60,611 bases of DNA from an uncultured Faecalibacterium sp. (lineage in GTDB: Bacteria; Bacillota; Clostridia; Oscillospirales; Ruminococcaceae), in NCBI GenBank assembly GCA_937880095.1, contig CALFLK010000021.1, positions 1 to 60,611 of the forward strand. The letters are read 5' to 3'. A program made the position numbers and the translations under genes. Numbering within the stretch: the stretch's first letter is position 1; each line of letters begins with the position of its first letter. Of this stretch, positions 26,102 to 33,564 are shown one piece after another. Under the pieces are notes generated by a model that was not told the origin of the DNA, did not search any database, and saw only the letters and a program-made list of their open reading frames with translations.

Positions 26102-26788
26102 TTACATCACCCCATTTTTTGTGTCCGTGATGATCTTTCCATCTTCCAAAGTAAGCACGCGATCCGCTTGCTCAGCAACATGGAGATCATGTGTCACCAG
26201 AATCAGGGTAACACCCAGTTTCTTACTGACATATTTCAGCAATGTGAGCACTTCCCTGCCGCTTTTGCCATCCAGATTTCCGGTTGGCTCGTCAGCAAAC
26301 AGAATGGAGGGGCGGTTTGCAAGCGCTCGGGCAATGGCAATCCGCTGCTGTTGACCATCGGAAAGTGCAGAGGGCAAATGTTCCAATCGATTGCGGATGT
26401 TCAACATATCAATGAGCATATTGATATATTTTTCATCTACATCCTTATGATTCAGCATAATGGGCAGCAGAATGTTTTCATAACCAGTCAGCTCCGGAAC
26501 CAGATTATAAGACTGAAATACAAAACCAAATCTGCGACGACGCAGAATGGATAACTGGTTATCACTATATGCGGAAAGGCGTTTCCCACCATATACCACG
26601 TTACCGGATGTGGGTGTTTCCAAAAAGCTTATTAGATGCAGGAAAGTGGATTTACCCGATCCGGAAGGTCCGGTGATGGCACAGAACTCGCCTTGTTCAA
26701 ATGCAATGCTTACATGATCTACGGCATAAATGGAATTTTCACCGCTTAAATACTCCTTTGTCAGATCATGGCATTTTATGATGTCCAT
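26102..26788 (-). CDS. ABC transporter ATP-binding protein (MacB/LolD-like)
   Basis: A 228-residue ATPase of the kind that pairs with FtsX-type permeases. Walker A is GPSGSGKST (about residues 40-48), the Q-loop is in FGFVFQSYNLVPELTGYENI, the signature is LSDGQQQRIAIARAL (an LSDGQ variant of LSGGQ), Walker B is ILFADEPTGNLD, and the H-loop is LVTHD. The start has a GAGGAATAC-type site. An operator-like promoter lies upstream and a two-component system is encoded just beyond it, so peptide or antibiotic efflux or detoxification is likely. Confidence 0.93.
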   Translation of the reverse strand: MDIIKCHDLTKEYLSGENSIYAVDHVSIAFEQGEFCAITGPSGSGKSTFLHLISFLETPTSGNVVYGGKRLSAYSDNQLSILRRRRFGFVFQSYNLVPELTGYENILLPIMLNHKDVDEKYINMLIDMLNIRNRLEHLPSALSDGQQQRIAIARALANRPSILFADEPTGNLDGKSGREVLTLLKYVSKKLGVTLILVTHDLHVAEQADRVLTLEDGKIITDTKNGVM

Positions 26789-26822
26789 ATGTATTCCTCC
26801 TTTATGATTTCATCCTGCTCCT

Positions 26823-26865
26823 ATCATACCGAATGAATCTTCCGTTTCGGTGACGTTTACGTTAA
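26823..26865 (-). promoter_or_regulatory. Promoter and probable response-regulator site for the first ABC operon
   Basis: On the minus strand TATGAT (26823-26828) is the -10. GTCACC (26849-26854) lies 20 bases beyond it, with a diverged second copy TTAACG 11 bases further (26860-26865). An 11-base direct repeat just upstream of the -35 position is the typical layout for OmpR/PhoB-type regulators. The spacing matches exactly that in front of the second ABC operon at 45784-45826. Confidence 0.6.
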
Positions 26866-26881
26866 GATTTCGTAAGATAAG

Positions 26882-26908
26882 AAAAACAGAGCCCGAAAAG
26901 GCTCTGTT
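26882..26908 (-). terminator. Terminator of the first two-component operon
   Basis: AACAGAGCC and GGGCTCTGTT pair around TTTTC on the minus strand and are followed by TTTC. It overlaps the stop codon of the kinase gene and separates regulator-kinase from the ABC operon. Confidence 0.85.
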
Positions 26909-27819
26909 AGATTGTAATATTCGCGTCAATAACGGGAAAACATAGTCTGATGCGTAATCCTGCTTTTCCATTTTGCGCAGAAACCATTCCGTGATGTTTC
27001 TCCACAATGGCTTTTGTGATAGCAAGCCCGATTCCGGCGCTGGTTGGAACCGCATTGGCAGTTCTGTGAAGACGATCAAATAATTTGGACAACTCGGATT
27101 CTTCGACTCCGCCGCCATTGTCTTCTACTTCAATCATGACACTTCGCTCACCAGGTTCCATGCAAATGGTAATTGTACCATCTTCTGCGGTGTGCTTGCA
27201 GGCATTTTTCACGACATTGCTGAGAGCTTCGTGAAACCAGGAAGCATCTACACGAAGATCGGCAGTTCCCTGAATGACAATATTCTTTTGTGGAAACAAC
27301 GGATAAAGTTCCTGCTTTATTTCTTTCGCAATGCCAGAGAGATTACATGGTTGGAAGTTCATTTCGTATGTATCACTTTTGATTTTTTCCAGCGTGAGTA
27401 CGTTTTGAATGAGCGATTCCATTGAGCGCCAGCTCCTTTTTGGTATGGGGCCCAGGTGCGGATGCATTTTCTAATTCGCAATATAAGCGCAGCCCAGCTA
27501 AAGGCGTTTTGAGCTGATGGGAAATATCAGAGATGAATTCCGTATTACTTTTCGCTTGTTGCTTTGTAAAGGTACGCTCTTGTAATAGACGATTTTGCAA
27601 TTCATAAATGCTGGTTTGCAAGTGCCCTAGTTCGTTATCTTCACAATTCAATGGGATAGTGGTTCCACTGGTTAGAAAATCATCGATGCTCTGTGTCAAT
27701 CCTTTATTTTTTGTCTTTTGCATCAGCAAATAAATGAAAAGTACCAATGCGATGAGAAAGCAGAGTGCAAAAAACACGACGCTGATAAAATCCTGAAAGT
27801 ACAAAATTAGTCCTCCCAT
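26907..27819 (-). pseudogene. Sensor histidine kinase, frameshifted after the H-box
   Basis: The 5' segment (27373-27819) encodes one or two N-terminal membrane helices, a HAMP-like linker and the phospho-acceptor motif FISDISHQLKTPLAGLRLY. The 3' segment (26907-27467, second frame) supplies MESLIQNVLTLEKIKSD, the N-box NVVKNACKH, the G1 box EVEDNGGGV and the G2 box GIGLAITKAIVEKHHG. The frames must change near 27423-27432, between coding-strand GGCGCTC and ATGGAATCG, where a typical kinase would have a few more residues; an indel of one base, or loss of about eight, is likely. Without repair the ATPase domain is lost. It overlaps the response regulator gene by about 13 bases. Confidence 0.87.
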
Positions 27820-28463
27820 CGGTATCCGGTTCCGCGGATGGTTACAATATGTTCAGATCCGATTTTTTCCCGTAAGCGACTGACGTGTACGGATAAAGTA
27901 TTGTCATCAATATAGTCGCCATCGCAGTCCCAAATACGTTGTAATAGTGTGTTTCTGGTAACGGGGGCGCCAGCGTTTGCAATAAGAGCTGTCAGAATTT
28001 GAAATTCTGTTGGAGTCAGGGAAATATTTTGACCGTCTTTTTTTACGCTCATGTTTGCTATATCAATTTGTATATCTTTTTGCTGGAAAATGGTATTTCT
28101 GCGCCGACGCAATAAGGCGCGTACCCGCGAAAGAAATCCCAGCATCTTGAAAGGCTTGGTAATGTAGTCATCTGCACCGGCATCAAGCCCTCTGACGATC
28201 TGATATTCTTCATCACAAGCGGTTAGAAATAAAATGGGTGTCTCGTTCCCTTGCTTGCGCAGTTCAGTACATAAATCCAGACCACTCCCATCAGGAAGCA
28301 TAATATCTAAGATAGCCAGATCATAGATTTCCTTTTGTAGAAGAGAACGACCTTCTGCACAATTTTGCGCACAGAGAACGGTGTAATCCTCTTTTTGCAG
28401 GAGTTCACAAAGACCGTCTCGCAGATAATAATCATCCTCTATCAATATGATTTTAACATGCAT
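27807..28463 (-). CDS. OmpR/PhoB-family response regulator
   Basis: The receiver domain has the acidic pair in LIEDDYYLR, the phospho-acceptor Asp in AILDIMLPDGSG (about residue 52) and the lysine in ITKPFKM. The C-terminal winged helix has LTPTEFQILTALIANAGAPVTR, with the recognition part in NTLSVHVSRLREKIG and the wing GTGYRW. Start at 28463 (MHVKIILIEDD) gives 218 residues; the open frame extends 20 codons further but over the promoter. Its kinase is frameshifted, so this regulator may now be unphosphorylated or driven by another kinase. It probably acts on the ABC promoter at 26823-26865. Confidence 0.92.
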   Translation of the reverse strand: MHVKIILIEDDYYLRDGLCELLQKEDYTVLCAQNCAEGRSLLQKEIYDLAILDIMLPDGSGLDLCTELRKQGNETPILFLTACDEEYQIVRGLDAGADDYITKPFKMLGFLSRVRALLRRRRNTIFQQKDIQIDIANMSVKKDGQNISLTPTEFQILTALIANAGAPVTRNTLLQRIWDCDGDYIDDNTLSVHVSRLREKIGSEHIVTIRGTGYRWED

Positions 28464-28494
28464 GCTTTCACTTCCCGACGATAAAGATATTGCT

Positions 28495-28523
28495 ATCATA
28501 CTAAACTGTGTTGATTTTGACAA
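28495..28523 (-). promoter_or_regulatory. Promoter of the first response regulator gene
   Basis: TTGTCA (28518-28523) and TATGAT (28495-28500) lie 17 bases apart on the minus strand, about 32 bases before the regulator's start codon. Confidence 0.75.
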
Positions 28524-28546
28524 CCCGGCGGGTAATGCTGTTCCAC

Positions 28547-28583
28547 AAAAAGAAAGCAGGAAACCGTTTAACGGTTCCCTGCT
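28547..28583 (-). terminator. Terminator of the alcohol dehydrogenase gene
   Basis: AGCAGGGAACCG and CGGTTTCCTGCT pair around TTAAA on the minus strand, followed by TTCTTTTTG. It lies about 110 bases after the dehydrogenase stop codon. Confidence 0.85.
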
Positions 28584-28690
28584 CAGGATGCTGATTTTCG
28601 CAGCATATCAATATCGCAATGTAAATAAGCCGAGAATTCATCTTATGGCACAATAAGACGCAAGAAACTCATTCACATCGCAGGAGAAAA

Positions 28691-29749
28691 TCAACGAATG
28701 TAGACGATGGGCTTAATCAAATCCTTGGGTTTATCTTTCATGAGCAGCAGAGCTTCCTCTACATGTTCAACCCCTTCGAATTCATGGGTGACCAGTTTAC
28801 CCGGCTGGATTCGTCCGGAAGTAACCAAGGACAACAGCTTTTCCATGCGCAAGCGACCACCAGGCATCAAACCACCCGCAATCTGCTTGTGACCCATGCC
28901 ACAGCCCCACTCAGAACGAGGAATGCGGACGTAATCACCTTCGCCCAGATAGTTCACGTTACCAATTTTTCCGCCCGGCTTCAATACGCGAATTGCAGTA
29001 ATGAAGGTGTCGTTGTCACCACCGGCAATCACAACGCGGTCTACACCCTTGCCATCGGTCAGTGCTGCAACTTGATCTTCAATCGAACCGTTACGGTAGT
29101 TGATGATATGTGTTGCGCCAAACTCCTTTGCCAATTCAATGCAATTCGGGCGAGAGCCTACTGCATAGATTTCGCTGGCACCACGAATGGCAGCACCGGC
29201 AACAGCCATCAGACCAACAGGTCCGATACCAATTACCAGAACTTTGTCACCAAACTGAATGTCAGCCAGCTCCACACCATGAAAACCAGTAGGAACCATG
29301 TCGCACAGCATCACAGCGGTTTTATCGTCAACGGAATCCGGCAGATGTGCCAGATTTCCATCTGCATCGTTTACATGGAACAAGTCTGCAAAAACGCCAT
29401 CTTTGAAGTTAGAGAATTTCCAGCCAGCCAGCATACCGCCAGAATGCATAGAGTAGCCACCCTGTGCTTCCAGAGAATCCCAGTCAGGCGTAATAGCAGG
29501 TACAACCACGCGATCACCAGGCTTAAAATCGCGAACCAGCTCACCGACCTGTTCTACGATACCAACGGCTTCGTGGCCCAGAATCATGTTATGGCGGTCA
29601 CCAATAGCACCTGCCCAGACGGTGTGTACGTCACTGGTGCAAGGAGAAATCGCAGTGGGACGAACCAATGCGTCCTTAGGTCCCAGTTGGGGAACTTCCT
29701 TTTCGATCCAGCCAATTTCGCCGATTTTTTTCATTGCAAAACCCTTCAT
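28691..29749 (-). CDS. NADP-type secondary alcohol (isopropanol) dehydrogenase, zinc-dependent
   Basis: Medium-chain zinc alcohol dehydrogenase, closest in sequence feel to the Clostridium beijerinckii and Thermoanaerobacter secondary alcohol dehydrogenases, which reduce ketones such as acetone. The catalytic zinc ligands typical of this subgroup are visible: Cys in SPCTSDVHTVWAGA (about residue 37), His in LGHEAVGIV (59) and Asp in MLCDMVPTGFHG (150). The structural zinc cysteines are absent, as in that subgroup. The nucleotide-binding motif is VIGIGPVGLMAV and the NADP-selective GSRPNC follows. ATG at 29749 has AGGAGG ten bases upstream, giving the family's exact 352-residue length. It is a single-gene transcript between its own promoter and terminator. 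Confidence 0.93.
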   Translation of the reverse strand: MKGFAMKKIGEIGWIEKEVPQLGPKDALVRPTAISPCTSDVHTVWAGAIGDRHNMILGHEAVGIVEQVGELVRDFKPGDRVVVPAITPDWDSLEAQGGYSMHSGGMLAGWKFSNFKDGVFADLFHVNDADGNLAHLPDSVDDKTAVMLCDMVPTGFHGVELADIQFGDKVLVIGIGPVGLMAVAGAAIRGASEIYAVGSRPNCIELAKEFGATHIINYRNGSIEDQVAALTDGKGVDRVVIAGGDNDTFITAIRVLKPGGKIGNVNYLGEGDYVRIPRSEWGCGMGHKQIAGGLMPGGRLRMEKLLSLVTSGRIQPGKLVTHEFEGVEHVEEALLLMKDKPKDLIKPIVYIR

Positions 29750-29804
29750 ATTAGGTTTGCCTCCTGAATGTAACAACGTGTTTGTCTGTGGTCGGAACGG
29801 CAGT

Positions 29805-29834
29805 ATTATAGCATTGAAAAAATCGAAAAAACAA
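29805..29834 (-). promoter_or_regulatory. Promoter of the alcohol dehydrogenase gene
   Basis: On the minus strand a perfect TATAAT (29805-29810) is preceded by TTGTTT (29829-29834) with an 18-base spacer. The leader is about 50 bases. Confidence 0.72.
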
Positions 29835-30341
29835 GTAAAATAAGGCAATTTTTTCAAGTTTGTATACTTCGATAAATCCATAACGAGTACGTTGAGCAGT
29901 ATTACTAAGATGAAAAAGTAAGACAAAATGACGCAAATCGGCAGTTCAAATAAAAGAAATCTTGTTTTATTGTGAAATAATTGCATATCAAGGCACGATA
30001 TATTGCGACGCATTTTAGCTTTCAGTAAAATGCCAGATAATCGGCATTGCTTGATAATAACTATATGAGGAAATACAGCAGTGCTGCAAGTGGTTCCACC
30101 CGTTCTCCTTTACTCTAAGAAAGGACGGAATGTACAAGATATCATTCCTGAGGTACGGAACAGTCTTACAACGAATTGTGCCGTGCCGTTCTTTTGCCAT
30201 ATGCGTTTCCGCCGGGAGAGCAAAATAAAATTCAAACGTTAATTTTACAGGGAGTCAAAACAGTTTTATCCCCAAACGATAGGTTGTGGAGGGTTGTAGT
30301 TGAGCTTTCTTTATCGGTTGAAATTAATGTTGGTTATATCC
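29835..30341. other. Intergenic stretch of about 500 bases, no gene recognised
   Basis: A/T-rich divergent region between the alcohol dehydrogenase promoter (leftward) and the blaI promoter (rightward). Short open frames lack ribosome sites and family resemblance. No convincing hairpin-plus-U-tract was found. Confidence 0.4.
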
Positions 30342-30396
30342 TTGACAATGTGAGTTTACAGTGGTAATCTCACGTTGAAGCTACAGCTGTAAACTC
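30342..30396 (+). promoter_or_regulatory. blaI promoter with two BlaI-type operators (locus 1)
   Basis: TTGACA (30342-30347) and TAATCT (30365-30370) are 17 bases apart. GAGTTTACAG (30352-30361) lies in the spacer and its exact inverse CTGTAAACTC (30387-30396) lies just downstream of the start point. Each belongs to a partly palindromic GTTTAC/GTAAAC element of the BlaI/MecI kind. This arrangement suggests autorepression. Confidence 0.75.
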
Positions 30397-30418
30397 GATA
30401 ATTAAATGGAGGATGATT

Positions 30419-30787
30419 ATGCATAAAAAGATTCACATATCGGATAGCGAACTACCAATCATGAAATCTCTGTGGCGGAAGGGTCCCTGCACATCTCCCG
30501 AATTGTTCGAAGGAATGGATAAAAATGCCAGCACGCTGAAAACCCTTCTGGGGCGTTTGGTGGATAAAGGCGCAGTGGAGGCACGCCCAATCAGTAGCCG
30601 CACTTACTGTTATGCGGCTATTCTTACACAAGAAGAATACATCAGAAACGCCCGCAAGAGCTTTTTGCATACTGTATTTGATGATTCGAGAGAGAAGTTA
30701 TTACTGAATTTCATTACAGAGGAACATGTAACACGAGAAGATCTGGAACGCTTGATGCAGCTTATTGATGAGGAGGAAGAACCATGA
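30419..30787 (+). CDS. BlaI/MecI-family repressor (locus 1)
   Basis: A 122-residue winged-helix repressor: ISDSELPIMKSLWRKGPCTS at the N terminus, then STLKTLLGRLVDKGAVEARP (recognition helix and wing) and a C-terminal dimerization region with VFDDSREKLLLNFITEE. In this family signal-activated BlaR1-type peptidases cleave the repressor. ATG at 30419 has GGAGG six bases upstream; an ATG two codons earlier touches the site. It overlaps the following blaR1 pseudogene by four bases. Because that partner is destroyed, this repressor may now be permanently active. Confidence 0.92.
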   Translation: MHKKIHISDSELPIMKSLWRKGPCTSPELFEGMDKNASTLKTLLGRLVDKGAVEARPISSRTYCYAAILTQEEYIRNARKSFLHTVFDDSREKLLLNFITEEHVTREDLERLMQLIDEEEEP

Positions 30788-32974
30788 AAATTGCTGCACT
30801 GCTAAATCAGTTAGCGCTTGGGGTTACGCCGATATTTTACAAGCTGTTAGCAATGAGTTTATCTTCACTGGCTGTAGGACTGGTGGTATTGGCGGTACGC
30901 AGGATATTTCGTCATCATTTGCCTCCCATCTGGAGATATATGCTATGGGGTGTCGTTGTACTAGCATTGATTCTTCCTTGGCGGCCATCCTGCCCTATTA
31001 GTTTGACAGGTTCTATCCAGGAAATCGAAGAAATCCGTACACAAGATATATTTTCTATGAATTCACCGCAGGATGTGGAAACAGCAGTCGTGCAAAACCC
31101 ATCGCAGCAAGAGACAAATCAGCTCAATCAAACGGCATATCACCGCAATTTTGTGCTGGATGTGGCATTACCAATAACCTGACTGATTGGTATGCTGGGA
31201 ATGTTGATTGGATTGTTTATTAGTAAACTACGATTTGCGCATCGGGTACGTTCTTGTATAAAAACGCAGAATGCGTTTTCATCTATGGTTACCCAATGCA
31301 GCAAAGAGCTAGGAGTAAAACAATCGATTCCGGTAGTAATACAAGATTATGTAGACTCCCCTGCCCTTACGGGTATCTTACATCCGAAAATTCTGTTGCC
31401 GGACTATGCAGATCGTATGACACCACAGACACTGCGTTTTGTACTGCTGCATGAACTGGGACACTATAAACGCAAGGATTTGTGGATGAACGAACTGCTC
31501 TTATTGCTGCAATGTGTTTATTGGTTTAATCCATTGGTTTGGGTGCTATTTCGACAAATGCGGCAGGATATGGAATTGCTGAATGACAGCTATCTTTTGA
31601 AAAAAATTAGGTCAGGAGCAACGTCGTGCCTATTCGCAATCATTGGTGGAGGTACTGGGGCTCACCCATCATGTAAATCGAATGTCCCCTATGGTTTGTA
31701 TGACAGAGGGCTGCAGTGACACGCAAAGGAGGATCGCTATGATGAAAAAGCAAGGATTTTTCTATCAGCATCGTAAGAGTATCGGTGTGGGCTGCACCAT
31801 TTTAATTGTCGCGCTTAGCCTGTTGTTTCTTACGACTGCTCCTAAATCTATGTCTGCAGAAGATGCTGTGGATGCCTTGGTAGACAGCATTCAAGAACAA
31901 GATTATGTAATCAGTTAAGGAATATGAGCATACAACGGATTGGTCAATACAGGTTTCAGGTCGGGCAGAATTTGCAGATGGAATGAGCATGAGTCTGCAT
32001 TTTCTGGAAGGAACACTATGGAAGTCAGGTGTCGACTATACTGTAGACGTAAGTGAACTTGCAGATGCTGAGCTGGAATTGACGCTATATGTTGACCTGA
32101 AAGGTGTTCAGCGTGATATTGATTTGATGACGTATCTGCCCCAAGAATCAGACGACAGTGACTCGGCATCCGGTTCAGAACCGCAGACGGATACAACCAA
32201 TGCGGTTATGCCAAATATCACCAGGCATGAACAGGCTAGAGCAACTGACATGTTGGAGCAAGAAGGTATTCCCTATACAGTAGAGTTGTTAGAGAATGAC
32301 CGCCGATGGTTTCCTGGCATAGTGCTTTGCACCAGCATTCCGGCAGGACAGGCTATTGAGACTGACCAGACTGTGACAGTTTATGTGTCTGATCAACAAG
32401 TGGGGGCTGGACAGCTGGGAGAAGACGAATACCAAACATTAGATTTCTTAACTGCTGAACAGCAAAAGCTTTATCAACAAGCCCAAGCGGCTGCCTACAT
32501 AATTATGGCAAACCCTCTGAAAGTTAGCAATCAACCGGGAAATTATGAAGGCGATGCAGTTCCGATAGAAGAGAAATCTGGCTACATATTGATCGAAGGC
32601 GCCAATCGCGATTACAATTTGTTCTGCCAGAAGATGCTAACTATTTTACGCCGAACTGTTTGGATCAGATGGGATTTGATGTAGCATTCATCAATTATAA
32701 GGGACAGTTGGCAGGCAATTCGGGTGGTGTCGGAAGTAATATTTATGCATCGGAGCAAGAGGATACGTGGATTCTAGAAAGCCAAAGCGAGCAGGAAGTT
32801 GTGTTCTCCGTTGTGGGACACTACATCAACATACAACCAGGAGAAAGTATGAAAGATTTTGAGCAACGTGAAAAATCAGGAGACTTTGATTGGAGCGAGC
32901 GTTTTCCAATCCGAATGGTAAATACTGCGGCAGGCTGGCGTATTGATGAATACCACAGTACACTCTATTGGTAA
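30784..32974 (+). pseudogene. BlaR1-like M56 peptidase with PASTA domain, multiply broken
   Basis: Joining frames gives a protein of about 730 residues: membrane helices, zinc peptidase motif LLHELGHYKRKD (31447-31482), a helix after residue 310, an extracellular part with a PASTA domain (PNITRHEQARATDML to TVTVYVSD, about 32210-32393) and a C-terminal region ending at 32974. Lesions seen: an in-frame TGA at 31180-31182; a run of seven As at 31600-31606, where six would give LLKKLGQEQRRAYSQ; a shift near 31908-31918 (DYVIS to KEYEHTTDW); and a shift near 32625-32632 (into DANYFTPNCLDQMGF). Four independent lesions make it a pseudogene. PASTA domains bind peptidoglycan fragments or beta-lactams, so the ancestral sensor probably watched the cell wall. 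Confidence 0.9.
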
Positions 32975-33359
32975 AAAGTAGATGTAATATCATTCTGCAC
33001 GTTCGATTTTACCAGAGTCAGTCTCTAGCGGTATTCTAGTGCAGATTTAAGTCCTGTTACTCACACCAGAAAAAGCATCGAGTTTTCGCTCGATGCTTTT
33101 TTTCTTAATGTTATTTTACAGCTTTTTTCAGAAATACTTTGCAGACTTGCTTTTCTCGTTTGTTTCCGTTTTCTGCTATGTAGAAAAGTCTCGCGCATGG
33201 AATCCGTGTGATACACAGTTCTTTCGAAGCACACCAATTTTTTCTTTTATAAATTCTCTGATGCAGCAACGCATTTTTCCTAGAAAAAATGAAAAAGACA
33301 ATCATAGAAACTCGTGCAATTCACTTGCGACGCAAATCTGAAATTTCAAAACAGAACTC
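32975..33359. other. Intergenic stretch with terminator, otherwise nothing recognised
   Basis: Apart from the hairpin at 33070-33103, I see only short open frames. A 64-codon minus-strand frame (33111-33305) ends just before that hairpin but has no ribosome site. Confidence 0.4.
33070..33103. terminator. Terminator after the blaR1 pseudogene
   Basis: AAAAAGCATCGAG and CTCGATGCTTTTT pair perfectly around TTTTCG, followed by a run of Ts on the plus strand. The symmetric A run means it could act on the minus strand as well. Confidence 0.9.
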
Positions 33360-33388
33360 TTGACGAAACCAGAAGAAAATGTTACTCT
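33360..33388 (+). promoter_or_regulatory. Candidate promoter of the ABC exporter leader
   Basis: TTGACG (33360-33365) and TACTCT (33383-33388) are 17 bases apart. The -10 is weak. It would give a leader of about 170 bases carrying the attenuator at 33460-33533. Confidence 0.5.
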
Positions 33389-33459
33389 TACTAAAGTTCA
33401 TATGGTGTTGCAATGCTTCATAGGATAATAGCTTCTGCTAGGTTTATGAGGTGTTCTGT

Positions 33460-33533
33460 CGCTTTTTCCAGCGACCCGCGCACATGCCGGAATCGGCAAA
33501 TTGTGAGGGTGGTGGAAAAAGCGTTTTTTTTTT
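33460..33533 (+). promoter_or_regulatory. Transcription attenuator upstream of the ABC exporter pair
   Basis: CGCTTTTTCCA (33460-33470) pairs exactly with TGGAAAAAGCG (33513-33523), extended inward by ACCC/GGGT, and is followed directly by ten Ts (33524-33533). The enclosed loop holds a smaller hairpin (GCCG..CGGC). A 33-codon frame (33446-33544, ATG after a weak AGG) runs through the whole structure. The terminator lies about 30 bases before the exporter start codon, so expression needs antitermination, perhaps by ribosome stalling in the leader frame. Confidence 0.75.
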
Positions 33534-33564
33534 GCCAAATTTGAGCGTGTTAATGGGAGGCGTT

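Noticed and set aside
30100..30200. Possible hairpin around ACGGAACAG / CCGTGCCGT before the blaI promoter
   Set aside because: The pairing is weak, interrupted and lacks a U tract in a useful place.
33111..33305. 64-codon basic, cysteine-containing minus-strand frame followed by a hairpin
   Set aside because: No ribosome site or promoter was found, and the hairpin is explained by the blaR1 locus on the other strand. It could be a degraded gene, but nothing supports a call.
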